Source of the DNA: Bacteroidales bacterium UBA1192
GTDB taxonomy: Bacteria; Bacteroidota; Bacteroidia; Bacteroidales; Bacteroidaceae
Direction of reading: 5' to 3'
NCBI GenBank assembly: GCA_002310175.1
Contig: DBYG01000055.1
Span: 1 to 23,321 of the forward strand
Length of the DNA: 23,321 nucleotides
Of this stretch, positions 1 to 6,740 are shown one piece after another. The translations under genes and the position numbers were made by a program. Numbering within the stretch: position 1 is the first letter of the stretch; every line of letters starts with the position of its first letter. The notes under the pieces are model-generated. The model was not told where the DNA came from. It saw nothing but the letters and a program-made list of their open reading frames with translations, and did no database searches.

Positions 1-116
1 CAAGTATTCTTGGCAACGGTCCACACATTCTTACGAGCTCCGAAGTAACCACGGGTAAGCTTAAGAATTCTCTTTCTCTTTGCTCTTGAAGCAACATGAT
101 TTACTGATCTCGGCAT
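1..116 (-). CDS. rplT: 50S ribosomal protein bL20, N-terminal part (cut by window edge)
   Basis: The minus strand from an ATG at 116 reads [18 protein letters not shown] and continues through [21 protein letters not shown] to the window edge, 38 full codons. This is the highly basic N-terminal arm of bL20, a protein that binds 23S rRNA early in 50S subunit assembly; the full protein is usually about 115-120 residues, so about two thirds lies outside the window. It follows rpmI by 93 bases in the conserved infC-rpmI-rplT order. In several bacteria bL20 represses this operon by binding its mRNA; whether it does so here is not known, but a small hairpin lies just upstream. Confidence 0.95.
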
Positions 117-142
117 AGTTTTCTGTTTTTTGAATGTCAGCG

Positions 143-156
143 CCTGTGGTTACAGG
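143..156 (-). promoter_or_regulatory. Small hairpin between rpmI and rplT, possible operator
   Basis: On the minus strand CCTGT-AACC-ACAGG forms a perfect 5-bp stem with a 4-base loop, about 27 bases upstream of the rplT ATG, in a 93-base spacer that is long for two co-transcribed ribosomal protein genes. No T tract follows, so it is not an obvious terminator. A role as translational operator is inference only. Confidence 0.25.
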
Positions 157-209
157 ACTTGAGGCTGGCAAATCGGTTAATCTTCTTTTTGACTGATCAC
201 TTTTTCGGG

Positions 210-407
210 TTATCTCATGCAAAGCAAATCTTTAACCTGCTTGGTGTTTGCAGGATCAAGCAGTGTGAAATGATCCAGATTTCTCTTGCGTTTCTTGCTC
301 TTCTTAGTCAGGATATGACTGTGATAAGCATGTTTCCTCTTGATTTTGCCCGATCCGGTAAGAGCGAATCTTTTTTTGGAACCGGAATTAGTCTTTGTCT
401 TTAACAT
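210..407 (-). CDS. rpmI: 50S ribosomal protein bL35
   Basis: This 65-residue, very basic protein is bL35, a small component of the 50S ribosomal subunit. It shows the family signature: an N-terminal KTNSGSKKRF segment (residues 5-14), a GSGKIKRKHAYHSHIL block (about 18-33) and a KKSKKRKRNL basic stretch; the length is the family norm. Start is the ATG at 407; the initiator is followed by L-K where many orthologues have P-K. It lies 57 bases downstream of infC and 93 bases upstream of rplT and is presumably co-transcribed with both. Confidence 0.96.
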   Translation of the reverse strand: MLKTKTNSGSKKRFALTGSGKIKRKHAYHSHILTKKSKKRKRNLDHFTLLDPANTKQVKDLLCMR

Positions 408-464
408 TGTTTTGTTGGTTTTTGTTTGTTATAGTTACCTCACGCACCATGCCGGGCGTTACGG

Positions 465-1043
465 TCATTTTTCCTCATTTTTACTGTTCTCCTGTCTGGG
501 GGCCTCAGCTTTCTTCTGAATTCCCTTCTTGGGGGAGATGAAGATTGTCATCCTCTTTCCCTCAAGCACAGGAGCCTGCTCCTGCTTGCCGTAATCCTCA
601 AGATCCTTCACGAAACGGGCCAGAATGTTTTCACCCTGTTCCTTGAAGAGAATGGAACGGCCACGGAAGAATACGTATGCCTTGACTTTGTCACCATTCT
701 GCAGGAAACCCATGGCATGCTTGAGCTTGAAATTATAGTCATGGTCATCTGTCTGGGGACCGAAACGGATTTCCTTGACATCAATCTTGACCTGCTTGGC
801 CTTGGCTTCCTTCTGCTTTTTCTTGAGCTGATACAGGAACTTGGAATAATCAACTATTCTGCAGACCGGAGGAACGGCATTTGGTGAAATCATCACCAGA
901 TCCAGTTCCATATCGTCCGCTATACGCAGTGCCTCACGCAGAGATACCACCTTAGGTTCAAAACCTTCACCGACTATACGGACCTCTCTGGCACGAATCT
1001 GATCATTCACCTGATACTGTCCACTCAAATTGTCTTTCTTCAT
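465..1043 (-). CDS. infC: Translation initiation factor IF-3
   Basis: This 192-residue protein is IF-3, which binds the 30S subunit, prevents premature 50S joining and proofreads start codon and initiator tRNA choice. The N domain (about 10-75, with VNDQIRAREVRIV and ELDLVMISPNA, PPVCRIVDYSKF) is followed by a lysine-rich linker and the C domain (about 85-170, with KEIRFGPQTDDHDYNFKLKHA and LEGKRMTI); a charged tail of about 20 residues ends the protein. The start is secure: a TGA stop immediately precedes the ATG in frame. It is an ordinary ATG, not the AUU-type codon that lets enteric bacteria autoregulate infC, so IF-3 feedback through the start codon is not expected. It heads infC-rpmI-rplT, 110 bases after thrS. 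Confidence 0.97.
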   Translation of the reverse strand: MKKDNLSGQYQVNDQIRAREVRIVGEGFEPKVVSLREALRIADDMELDLVMISPNAVPPVCRIVDYSKFLYQLKKKQKEAKAKQVKIDVKEIRFGPQTDDHDYNFKLKHAMGFLQNGDKVKAYVFFRGRSILFKEQGENILARFVKDLEDYGKQEQAPVLEGKRMTIFISPKKGIQKKAEAPRQENSKNEEK

Positions 1044-1106
1044 TCAGAATCTATTATGTTGTTTATTCTATATCCTATACCTTAATTCAACAATATATGT
1101 TTAATA

Positions 1107-1146
1107 CGCCGGAAGGCTGCAAAAAAGCAGAAACGCTTTCCGAGCG
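1107..1146 (-). promoter_or_regulatory. Hairpin in the infC leader region
   Basis: On the minus strand an imperfect hairpin can be drawn in the thrS-infC spacer: outer arms CGC and CGGAA (1144-1146, 1138-1142) pair with TTCCG and GCG (1110-1114, 1107-1109), and an inner CTGC/GCAG stem closes a T6 loop (1121-1126). It is not followed by a T tract at its 3' side. If transcription starts at the -7-like box at 1149-1156 the hairpin would sit at the very 5' end of a roughly 100-base leader. Function unproven. Confidence 0.3.
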
Positions 1147-1148
1147 CG

Positions 1149-1156
1149 CAAAATTA
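1149..1156 (-). promoter_or_regulatory. Possible -7 promoter element for infC-rpmI-rplT
   Basis: The minus strand reads TAATTTTG, a full match to the Bacteroidota -7 consensus TAnnTTTG; its first three bases are the thrS stop codon. No convincing TTTG -33 element lies 19-21 bases upstream, and the region is AT-rich, so it could be chance. Confidence 0.33.
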
Positions 1157-3100
1157 CCATTTATTTATCATAGAATTAACTTCTTCAGCTATTTTTTTAC
1201 CGAATTCGTCAATTTTCATGTTTCCGAGGTTCTCCGCACCCTGTTTACGGACATTAATCTCACCGTTTTCAGCCTCTTTCTCACCGACAACCAGCATATA
1301 TGGTATATGCTTGACCTCATTGTCACGGATCTTACGGCCTATCTTCTCGTTGCGGTCATCCACGAATCCACGTATCTCATATCTGTTTTCAAGTTCCTCC
1401 TGTACCTTGTGAGCGTAATCGTTGGCCTTCTCGGAGATAGGCAGTATGGCCACCTGGTCAGGTGTCAGCCATAGCGGGAACTTACCTGCGGTATGCTCTA
1501 TGAGCACAGCTACGAAACGTTCCATGGAACCGAAAGGTGCACGGTGAATCATGACCGGACGCTCCTTCCGGTTATCGGATGCTATATATTCAAGCTCGAA
1601 TCTCTGAGGCAGGTTGTAGTCCACCTGGATGGTACCAAGCTGCCAGCGGCGGCCCAGCGCATCCTTCACCATGAAGTCCAGTTTGGGACCGTAGAATGCG
1701 GCCTCACCATACTCAACGGTAGCCTTCAAGCCTTTCTCCTCACAAGCCTCGACGATGGCGCGTTCAGCTTTCTCCCATACTTCATCACTGCCTACATACT
1801 TCTCATGGTCGTTGGGGTCACGCAGAGATATCTGTGCCTCAAAGTTGTCAAAGTTAAGAGCCTTGAAAATAATCTCTATGATTTCCATTACACGGATGAA
1901 CTCACCCTTAACCTGGTCAGGACGGCAGAATATATGAGCGTCATCCTGGGTAAAACTGCGTACGCGGGTGAGTCCGTGCAGCTCACCACTCTGCTCGTAA
2001 CGGTACACTGTTCCGAATTCAGCTATACGCAGGGGAAGATCCCTGTATGAGCGGGGCTGTGATTTGAAGATGCAGCAGTGGTGAGGGCAGTTCATGGGCT
2101 TGAGCAGATAACACTCACCTTCCTCAGGTGTGGTGATGGGCTGGAAGCTGTCCTTGCCATAGTGGTCCCAGTGACCTGATGTCACATAAAGCTGCTTGGA
2201 ACCGATATGCGGGGTTATCACCTGCTGGTAACCGTAACGTTTCTGGATGCGTGACAGGAAATCCTGCAGTCTCAGGCGCAATGCTGTGCCTTTGGGCAGC
2301 CAGATGGGCAGGCCCTTACCTACCATCTCGCTGAACATGAACAACTCCATCTCCTTGCCTATCTTGCGATGGTCACGTTTCCTGGCTTCCTCAAGCAGTT
2401 CCAGATACTCATCCAGCATTTTCTGCTTGGGGAATGAGATACCGTAGATACGTGTCATCTGGGGACGTTTCTCGTCACCGCGCCAGTATGCGGCCGATGT
2501 GGCAGTCAGTTTGACAGCCTTGATGGCCGATGTATCAACCAGATGCGGGCCACGGCAAAGGTCAGTATAGTTACCCTGGGTATAAGTGGTGATGGTTCCG
2601 TCCTCAAGGTCGGCTATGAGTTCGTTCTTATAGCTCTGGCCGCGTGCGGCGAAGAACTTGAGGGCATCGGTCTTGGATATCTCCTGACGGACAAGTTTCT
2701 CCTTCTTCTGGACCAGTTCCTTCATCTTGGCCTCTATGGCGGGGAAATCACTCTCCTTGATTACAACGCCTTCAGGCGGCATGATATCATAGTAGAAGCC
2801 TTTCTCGATGGCTGGGCCTATACCGAATTGTGTGCCGGGATAGAGCTCCTGCAGCGCCTCTGCCATAAGGTGAGCGCTGGTGTGCCAATATGCGTGTTTG
2901 GCTTCATCATCCTCCCACTTGTGGAGCTTAATGGAAGCATCGGCTGTTATTGGGCGGTTGAGCTCGGTAATCTGGTCATTCACACTGCAGGCCAGCACTT
3001 CCTGTGCCAGACGCTGACTGATGCTCTCAGCAATCTCATAACCGGTTACGCCGCTCTCGTATTCGCGTACGGAACCGTCAGGAAAAGTAATCTTTATCAT
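1154..3100 (-). CDS. thrS: Threonine--tRNA ligase
   Basis: This 648-residue enzyme charges tRNA-Thr with threonine in the cytoplasm. Domains in order: TGS (1-62), tRNA-SAD editing domain with HTSAH (73-77) and CRGPH (182-186), class II catalytic core with NCPHH (337-341), motif 2 around FGTVYRYEQSGELHG (362-376) and motif 3 MIHRAPFGSMERF (517-529), then the HGTP anticodon-binding domain. Zinc ligands C338, H389 and H519 are visible. I start at the ATG at 3100 (MIKITFPDGS), as family members do; an ATG 21 bases upstream would add seven residues unlike the family. A TAATTTTG element lies 32-39 bases upstream, so thrS probably has its own promoter. infC follows after 110 bases, an order shared with many bacteria. 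Confidence 0.97.
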   Translation of the reverse strand: MIKITFPDGSVREYESGVTGYEIAESISQRLAQEVLACSVNDQITELNRPITADASIKLHKWEDDEAKHAYWHTSAHLMAEALQELYPGTQFGIGPAIEKGFYYDIMPPEGVVIKESDFPAIEAKMKELVQKKEKLVRQEISKTDALKFFAARGQSYKNELIADLEDGTITTYTQGNYTDLCRGPHLVDTSAIKAVKLTATSAAYWRGDEKRPQMTRIYGISFPKQKMLDEYLELLEEARKRDHRKIGKEMELFMFSEMVGKGLPIWLPKGTALRLRLQDFLSRIQKRYGYQQVITPHIGSKQLYVTSGHWDHYGKDSFQPITTPEEGECYLLKPMNCPHHCCIFKSQPRSYRDLPLRIAEFGTVYRYEQSGELHGLTRVRSFTQDDAHIFCRPDQVKGEFIRVMEIIEIIFKALNFDNFEAQISLRDPNDHEKYVGSDEVWEKAERAIVEACEEKGLKATVEYGEAAFYGPKLDFMVKDALGRRWQLGTIQVDYNLPQRFELEYIASDNRKERPVMIHRAPFGSMERFVAVLIEHTAGKFPLWLTPDQVAILPISEKANDYAHKVQEELENRYEIRGFVDDRNEKIGRKIRDNEVKHIPYMLVVGEKEAENGEINVRKQGAENLGNMKIDEFGKKIAEEVNSMINKW

Positions 3101-3132
3101 GTCGTATCGTTGAATTATCAATTTTGAAAACG

Positions 3133-3140
3133 CAAAATTA
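3133..3140 (-). promoter_or_regulatory. Probable -7 promoter element of thrS
   Basis: The minus strand has TAATTTTG, a full match to TAnnTTTG, inside the 45-base gap between the TPR gene and thrS; a poorly matching TTTTC lies about 19 bases further upstream. The predicted leader is about 25-30 bases. Placement between two genes supports it; the -33 side is weak. Confidence 0.42.
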
Positions 3141-3145
3141 TCATT

Positions 3146-5185
3146 TTATTCCGATTTGGAAAAGCGTTTTATTATATTGTACGCTGAATAGATTCCAAGC
3201 TCACCGGCCTTGCCGAGATCCCGGAAGGCTTCGTCCATACGTCTGAGGAAAACCTGAACTATTCCGCGGTTATACCATGCTTCAGCAAGTGACGGGTCAA
3301 TCTCTATGGCCCGGTCCAGATCAACTAAAGCCGCATGGAGGTCATTGCTCATAGCGTAGTATGTGCCACGGTTATAGAGCGCATACTGGAAATCAGGAAC
3401 TATCTCAAGAACCCTGTTGAGGTCATTGATTACGGCCTGATAACCCGGATCTGTCATTATTCCCATCTCATCGGAGGCCCTGTTCTGAAGGCTCAAGTCT
3501 TTATCCGCCTTTCGCATCTCAAGCTCACGAGCCCTTACCTGGGCCCTACAGAACCATACTGCCCACATCCCGCTTCCCGTCCTGACGGCTTCGTCCAGAT
3601 CATCCAAAGCCGACTGGTAATCCTGCAGCAGGCAGAAATCAAGAGCTCTGGCCAGAAGGACCTTCGGGTCCGAAGGATTGTCCGCGAGCAAGGCTGTAAG
3701 CCTGTCTATATCCTCAAAAAGGCGACTGATGCTATTCTGATCAAGAGAGACATCCCTGCAGTCCATATATACCTGGCTCATGAATACTCCACCGGAAGCC
3801 AGTTCCTCAAGCAGAGGACTCCATGTTATTCTACGGTCAATCTGTTCCCTGGTCCTGAAATATGACAGCCTGTAGGAGGAGAGATACTGAACGTCCACGT
3901 TCCTGTTCTGGACAAAACCCCTGTACTCACTTGAAAAGCCGGTAGAGTTCTCCAAGTCATCGGCCACCACTATCTTGCGATAGTTATAAACGTTCTTGTC
4001 GGATTTGTTACGGGTCCTGCCTTCATCAGTCTCACTGTCAGAGCCGGCAGTGTTCCTGTCGGGATTGTTCAAGTTGTTGAAACGGCGATTCTGCTCCTGA
4101 AGGACCACAAGTGCATCCTGCTCAGCACCACGACGGTCACCAAGAGCAGCGCGTACCTCTGAACGTATCTGATAGCCTGTTATGAACTGCGGGAATTCCT
4201 CAAGCACTCTTGTAAGGTCCCTCTCCGCCCCGCGGTTATCTCCTGTCCCATGACGCAGGATACCCCGGTAGAAGATAGCCATCATATTATCGGGCTCTGC
4301 ATCAATCACCATATCGAAATCCTCAATGGCACGGTTGTCATCACCTACCTGAGCACGTAGGTTCCCCCTGTTGTAATGGGCTATTACATTACCCGGATCT
4401 ATCCTGACCGCCATATCATAATCCGACAAGGCGCCGTTCAGATTATTCATAAAATACCGGACCATAGCCCGGTTGATATAAATTCCGGCATTGGCCGGAT
4501 CCAAATAAATGGCCCTGTCCATATCCGGCTCCGCCTCAGAATATCGCTCCATTCTGGCCAGCAGAAGACCTCTATCCTGATACAGACCGGCATCATAACG
4601 GTCTATACCAATGGCTTTGTCTATCCATTCCATAGCCCCGATGCTGTCGTTTCTTTCCCAAAGCAGGTTGGATTTCATAGCCATTGCAGGTGTATATTTG
4701 GGAGAGATGGAAAGCAGGGTGTCAGAGGCTTTCAGAGCCTCATCTGACTCATCCTGACGCGCAAGGCAGAGAATAAGGTTATGACGGAGGGAAAGGTTCT
4801 CCGGATCTAACGAAAGACCTTTGCGGAAATCCCTCTCAGCCTCACCATAACGGTTCTGGTAGATAAGTGACAATCCTCTTACCTGGTAGCTGTTAACCAC
4901 AAAAGGGTTTCTGCTGATGGAGCTGTTGCAGTCCTGCTCTGCTCCCCTGTAGTCTTCAAGGGACAGTTTGGCCACAGCCCTGTAGAAGTATGGCTCGTAA
5001 AGATAGGGCTTGGCGTTGATTACCTGATTGAAATACTGTATGGAGAGCACATAGTCATCATAATAGAGAGCTGTCCGGCCCACCGACATCATACGGTCAG
5101 TATTCAACTGAGCGGACAGAGGCAATGACACTGACAGCGGCAGTGACAACGCCGCTATCCGAAGCCATCTGTGCCCTACCCTCAT
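3146..5185 (-). CDS. Large secreted tetratricopeptide-repeat protein
   Basis: A 679-residue protein with an N-terminal signal peptide (basic MRVGHRWLR, hydrophobic 10-23, likely cleavage near LSAQ at residue 26), so it probably acts in the periplasm or on a membrane surface. A first TPR array spans about 35-365 with classic repeats such as AIYLDPANAGIYINRA and AVRIDPGNVIAHYNRG; a polar Asn/Asp/Arg-rich linker (about 366-410) and a non-TPR stretch follow; a second TPR array covers about 500-665. No catalytic motif is visible; TPR arrays scaffold protein complexes, and the exact role is unknown. Its ATG lies one base after the def stop (TGATATG), indicating translational coupling. Similar TPR proteins sit beside def in other Bacteroidales, from memory. 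Confidence 0.88.
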   Translation of the reverse strand: MRVGHRWLRIAALSLPLSVSLPLSAQLNTDRMMSVGRTALYYDDYVLSIQYFNQVINAKPYLYEPYFYRAVAKLSLEDYRGAEQDCNSSISRNPFVVNSYQVRGLSLIYQNRYGEAERDFRKGLSLDPENLSLRHNLILCLARQDESDEALKASDTLLSISPKYTPAMAMKSNLLWERNDSIGAMEWIDKAIGIDRYDAGLYQDRGLLLARMERYSEAEPDMDRAIYLDPANAGIYINRAMVRYFMNNLNGALSDYDMAVRIDPGNVIAHYNRGNLRAQVGDDNRAIEDFDMVIDAEPDNMMAIFYRGILRHGTGDNRGAERDLTRVLEEFPQFITGYQIRSEVRAALGDRRGAEQDALVVLQEQNRRFNNLNNPDRNTAGSDSETDEGRTRNKSDKNVYNYRKIVVADDLENSTGFSSEYRGFVQNRNVDVQYLSSYRLSYFRTREQIDRRITWSPLLEELASGGVFMSQVYMDCRDVSLDQNSISRLFEDIDRLTALLADNPSDPKVLLARALDFCLLQDYQSALDDLDEAVRTGSGMWAVWFCRAQVRARELEMRKADKDLSLQNRASDEMGIMTDPGYQAVINDLNRVLEIVPDFQYALYNRGTYYAMSNDLHAALVDLDRAIEIDPSLAEAWYNRGIVQVFLRRMDEAFRDLGKAGELGIYSAYNIIKRFSKSE

Positions 5186-5186
5186 A

Positions 5187-5744
5187 TCACTTTCTGCTTG
5201 TCTTGACTTTATAGTCGCAATTGAACTTGCCTGCAGCTATGTTGTTCAGATTTTTCTTGTTCATTTGACGACGTAACGGCGACATCCTGTCAATAAAGCA
5301 CTTGCCGTCAAGATGATCAATCTCATGCTGCATGACTCTGGCGGGAAATCCCTCAAACCATTCGTCATGTTCCCTGAATTCCTCATCCAGCCAGCTCACC
5401 CTCACCCTGGATGGACGGTTCACCTTCTCATGGATGCCGGGGAAACTGAGACATCCCTCCTCATACGGGACCATATCACCGTCAGTTTCCTCAATGTAAG
5501 GGTTGATATATGACCGGAGGTATCCCTTGAACTCCGGCATATCATCAGACACGGCATCCAGATCAACGACCATAAGACGTATGGGCAATCCCACCTGCGG
5601 TGCGGCAAGCCCCACTCCCTCGGCTTTCCTTAAGGTCTCAAACATATCTTCAATGAGCTGTTTGAGGTTCTCATAGTTCTCATCTATATCTTCGGCCTCT
5701 CTCCGAAGCACTCCCTGTCCGTATGTATAAATAGGTAAAATCAT
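5187..5744 (-). CDS. def: Peptide deformylase
   Basis: This 185-residue enzyme removes the formyl group from the initiator methionine of new polypeptides, using a divalent metal. The three family motifs are intact: GVGLAAPQ (43-50), EGCLS (96-100, Cys98 a metal ligand) and QHEIDH (139-144, His140 and His144 ligands, Glu141 catalytic). Length is normal, with a Bacteroidota-type insertion near 62-80. The ATG start overlaps the ruvX stop as ATGA (5741-5744), and the TPR gene starts one base after its stop, so it sits inside the SPOR-ruvX-def-TPR operon. Confidence 0.97.
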   Translation of the reverse strand: MILPIYTYGQGVLRREAEDIDENYENLKQLIEDMFETLRKAEGVGLAAPQVGLPIRLMVVDLDAVSDDMPEFKGYLRSYINPYIEETDGDMVPYEEGCLSFPGIHEKVNRPSRVRVSWLDEEFREHDEWFEGFPARVMQHEIDHLDGKCFIDRMSPLRRQMNKKNLNNIAAGKFNCDYKVKTSRK

Positions 5745-6163
5745 TTTCTGTATCTGTTTGAATCCATATATGACTCCAATATAATGCAGGCGCTCACCTC
5801 GTCAACGAGAGCCTTGTTCCTGCGAGCCATTTTCCTGATTCCAGCCTTAAGTATGGTGCGTTGTGCCAAGACTGATGTGAAACGTTCGTCAATCAGCTCT
5901 ATTCTCTTGTCCGGAAAGGCTTTTTTCAGTTTCCCGATGAATGGATGTATCTGCCTCATGCTTGCCGACTCCTGTCCGTCCATATTAAGCGCATAACCTA
6001 CCACTATAATATCAACTTCCTCCTTAGCCATATAACCGCTAAGGAAATCCATCAGCGTATGTGTCGGAACAGTGGTCAGTCCACCGGGAACAATCTGAAG
6101 AGGATCCGTAACGGCTATGCCGGTCCTCTTGGTTCCGTAATCAATAGCAATAATCCTACCCAA
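5741..6163 (-). CDS. ruvX: RuvX/YqgF family protein, putative pre-16S rRNA nuclease
   Basis: A 140-residue RNase H-like protein of the YqgF family, implicated in trimming the 5' end of 16S rRNA precursor. Visible family features are IAIDYGTKRTGIAV (5-18, catalytic Asp8), DERFTS (92-97) and VDEVSA (120-125, Asp121). The usual VGLPKNMDG-type segment reads VGYALNMDG (55-63), where the LPK positions are changed. The only reasonable start is TTG at 6163, two bases after the stop of the upstream SPOR gene; no in-frame ATG or GTG lies near, so low initiation efficiency or coupling to upstream translation is likely. Its TGA overlaps the def ATG by 4 bases. Confidence 0.92.
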   Translation of the reverse strand: MGRIIAIDYGTKRTGIAVTDPLQIVPGGLTTVPTHTLMDFLSGYMAKEEVDIIVVGYALNMDGQESASMRQIHPFIGKLKKAFPDKRIELIDERFTSVLAQRTILKAGIRKMARRNKALVDEVSACIILESYMDSNRYRK

Positions 6164-6165
6164 TA

Positions 6166-6663
6166 TTACCTGTTGTATAGAATCCAGGAATTCTGGAAAT
6201 CACTGTTATCCGGATATCTGGCTTTAAAGGCATTACGGGCACGAACAGCCTCTTCTTTAGTGTCATGGGTGGAGCAGATTACCCTATATGTCTTTCCTGC
6301 TTCATTTACAACCACCAAAGAGGAATAACCATCACCTGAAAGCCTGCTGCTAAGAGCATCGGCATTTGTCTTGAGTGAAAAGCTGCCGCAAACCACACTG
6401 TATGCCCTAAGTTTATTGTCACCGGTGACAACGGACACCTTCTCTTCACGTACAGGAACAGAGGCAATCTCAACATCTTTAGACTCCTCCTGTACCTGGA
6501 CGGCAGATACCGGCTGGGAGACAACAGTCCCTGCCTTTGGCTCGTCATTCTGGATGGCTTTCTCATAAGCCTGTCTGTAGGCATTCTCACTTGATTTGCA
6601 GGATGCAATGGACAATAAAGTCCCGGCAACCATAGTATAAACCCAAACTTTCTTCATGTTCAT
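6166..6663 (-). CDS. SPOR-domain lipoprotein
   Basis: A 165-residue protein with a lipoprotein signal peptide ending in the lipobox I-A-S-C (Cys22), a polar spacer and a C-terminal SPOR domain (about 86-165, beginning LRAYSVVCGSFSLKTNADAL). SPOR domains bind glycan strands stripped of stem peptides, so the protein probably works at the cell envelope, perhaps at the division site; the partner is unknown. Start at the ATG at 6663 gives MNMKK; a second ATG two codons in would work as well. It is the first gene of an operon with ruvX, def and the TPR gene, and has a TAACTTTG promoter element about 38 bases upstream. Confidence 0.88.
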   Translation of the reverse strand: MNMKKVWVYTMVAGTLLSIASCKSSENAYRQAYEKAIQNDEPKAGTVVSQPVSAVQVQEESKDVEIASVPVREEKVSVVTGDNKLRAYSVVCGSFSLKTNADALSSRLSGDGYSSLVVVNEAGKTYRVICSTHDTKEEAVRARNAFKARYPDNSDFQNSWILYNR

Positions 6664-6700
6664 GTTTGTTTATCTGTTTGTTATATTTACTCAACCACGG

Positions 6701-6708
6701 CAAAGTTA
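6701..6708 (-). promoter_or_regulatory. Probable -7 promoter element of the SPOR-ruvX-def-TPR operon
   Basis: The minus strand has TAACTTTG, a full match to TAnnTTTG. The expected -33 position falls in the stem of the terminator of the preceding operon and does not match TTTG well. Expected leader length is about 30 bases. Confidence 0.48.
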
Positions 6709-6712
6709 GTCC

Positions 6713-6740
6713 AAAAAACCGCCACACATCATTTTTGGCG
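6713..6740 (-). terminator. Probable intrinsic terminator of the mutase-GH43-nucleotidase unit
   Basis: On the minus strand CGCCA (6740-6736) pairs with TGGCG (6724-6720) around an 11-base loop and is followed by a six-T run (6718-6713). The loop contains the TGA stop of the nucleotidase gene. The stem is short (5 bp), so termination may be partial. Confidence 0.5.

Noticed and set aside
159..404. 81-residue open frame on the plus strand
   Set aside because: It is antisense to rpmI and its spacer; the minus-strand frame is an unmistakable bL35.
1121..1126. Run of six T on the minus strand as a terminator after thrS
   Set aside because: The T run forms the loop of the hairpin, not the tail after it, so it does not look like an intrinsic terminator.
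1493..2050. 185-residue plus-strand open frame
   Set aside because: It lies entirely antisense to the thrS coding region and shows no recognisable domain.
2543..3127. 194-residue plus-strand open frame
   Set aside because: Antisense to the conserved N-terminal half of thrS; no domain seen.
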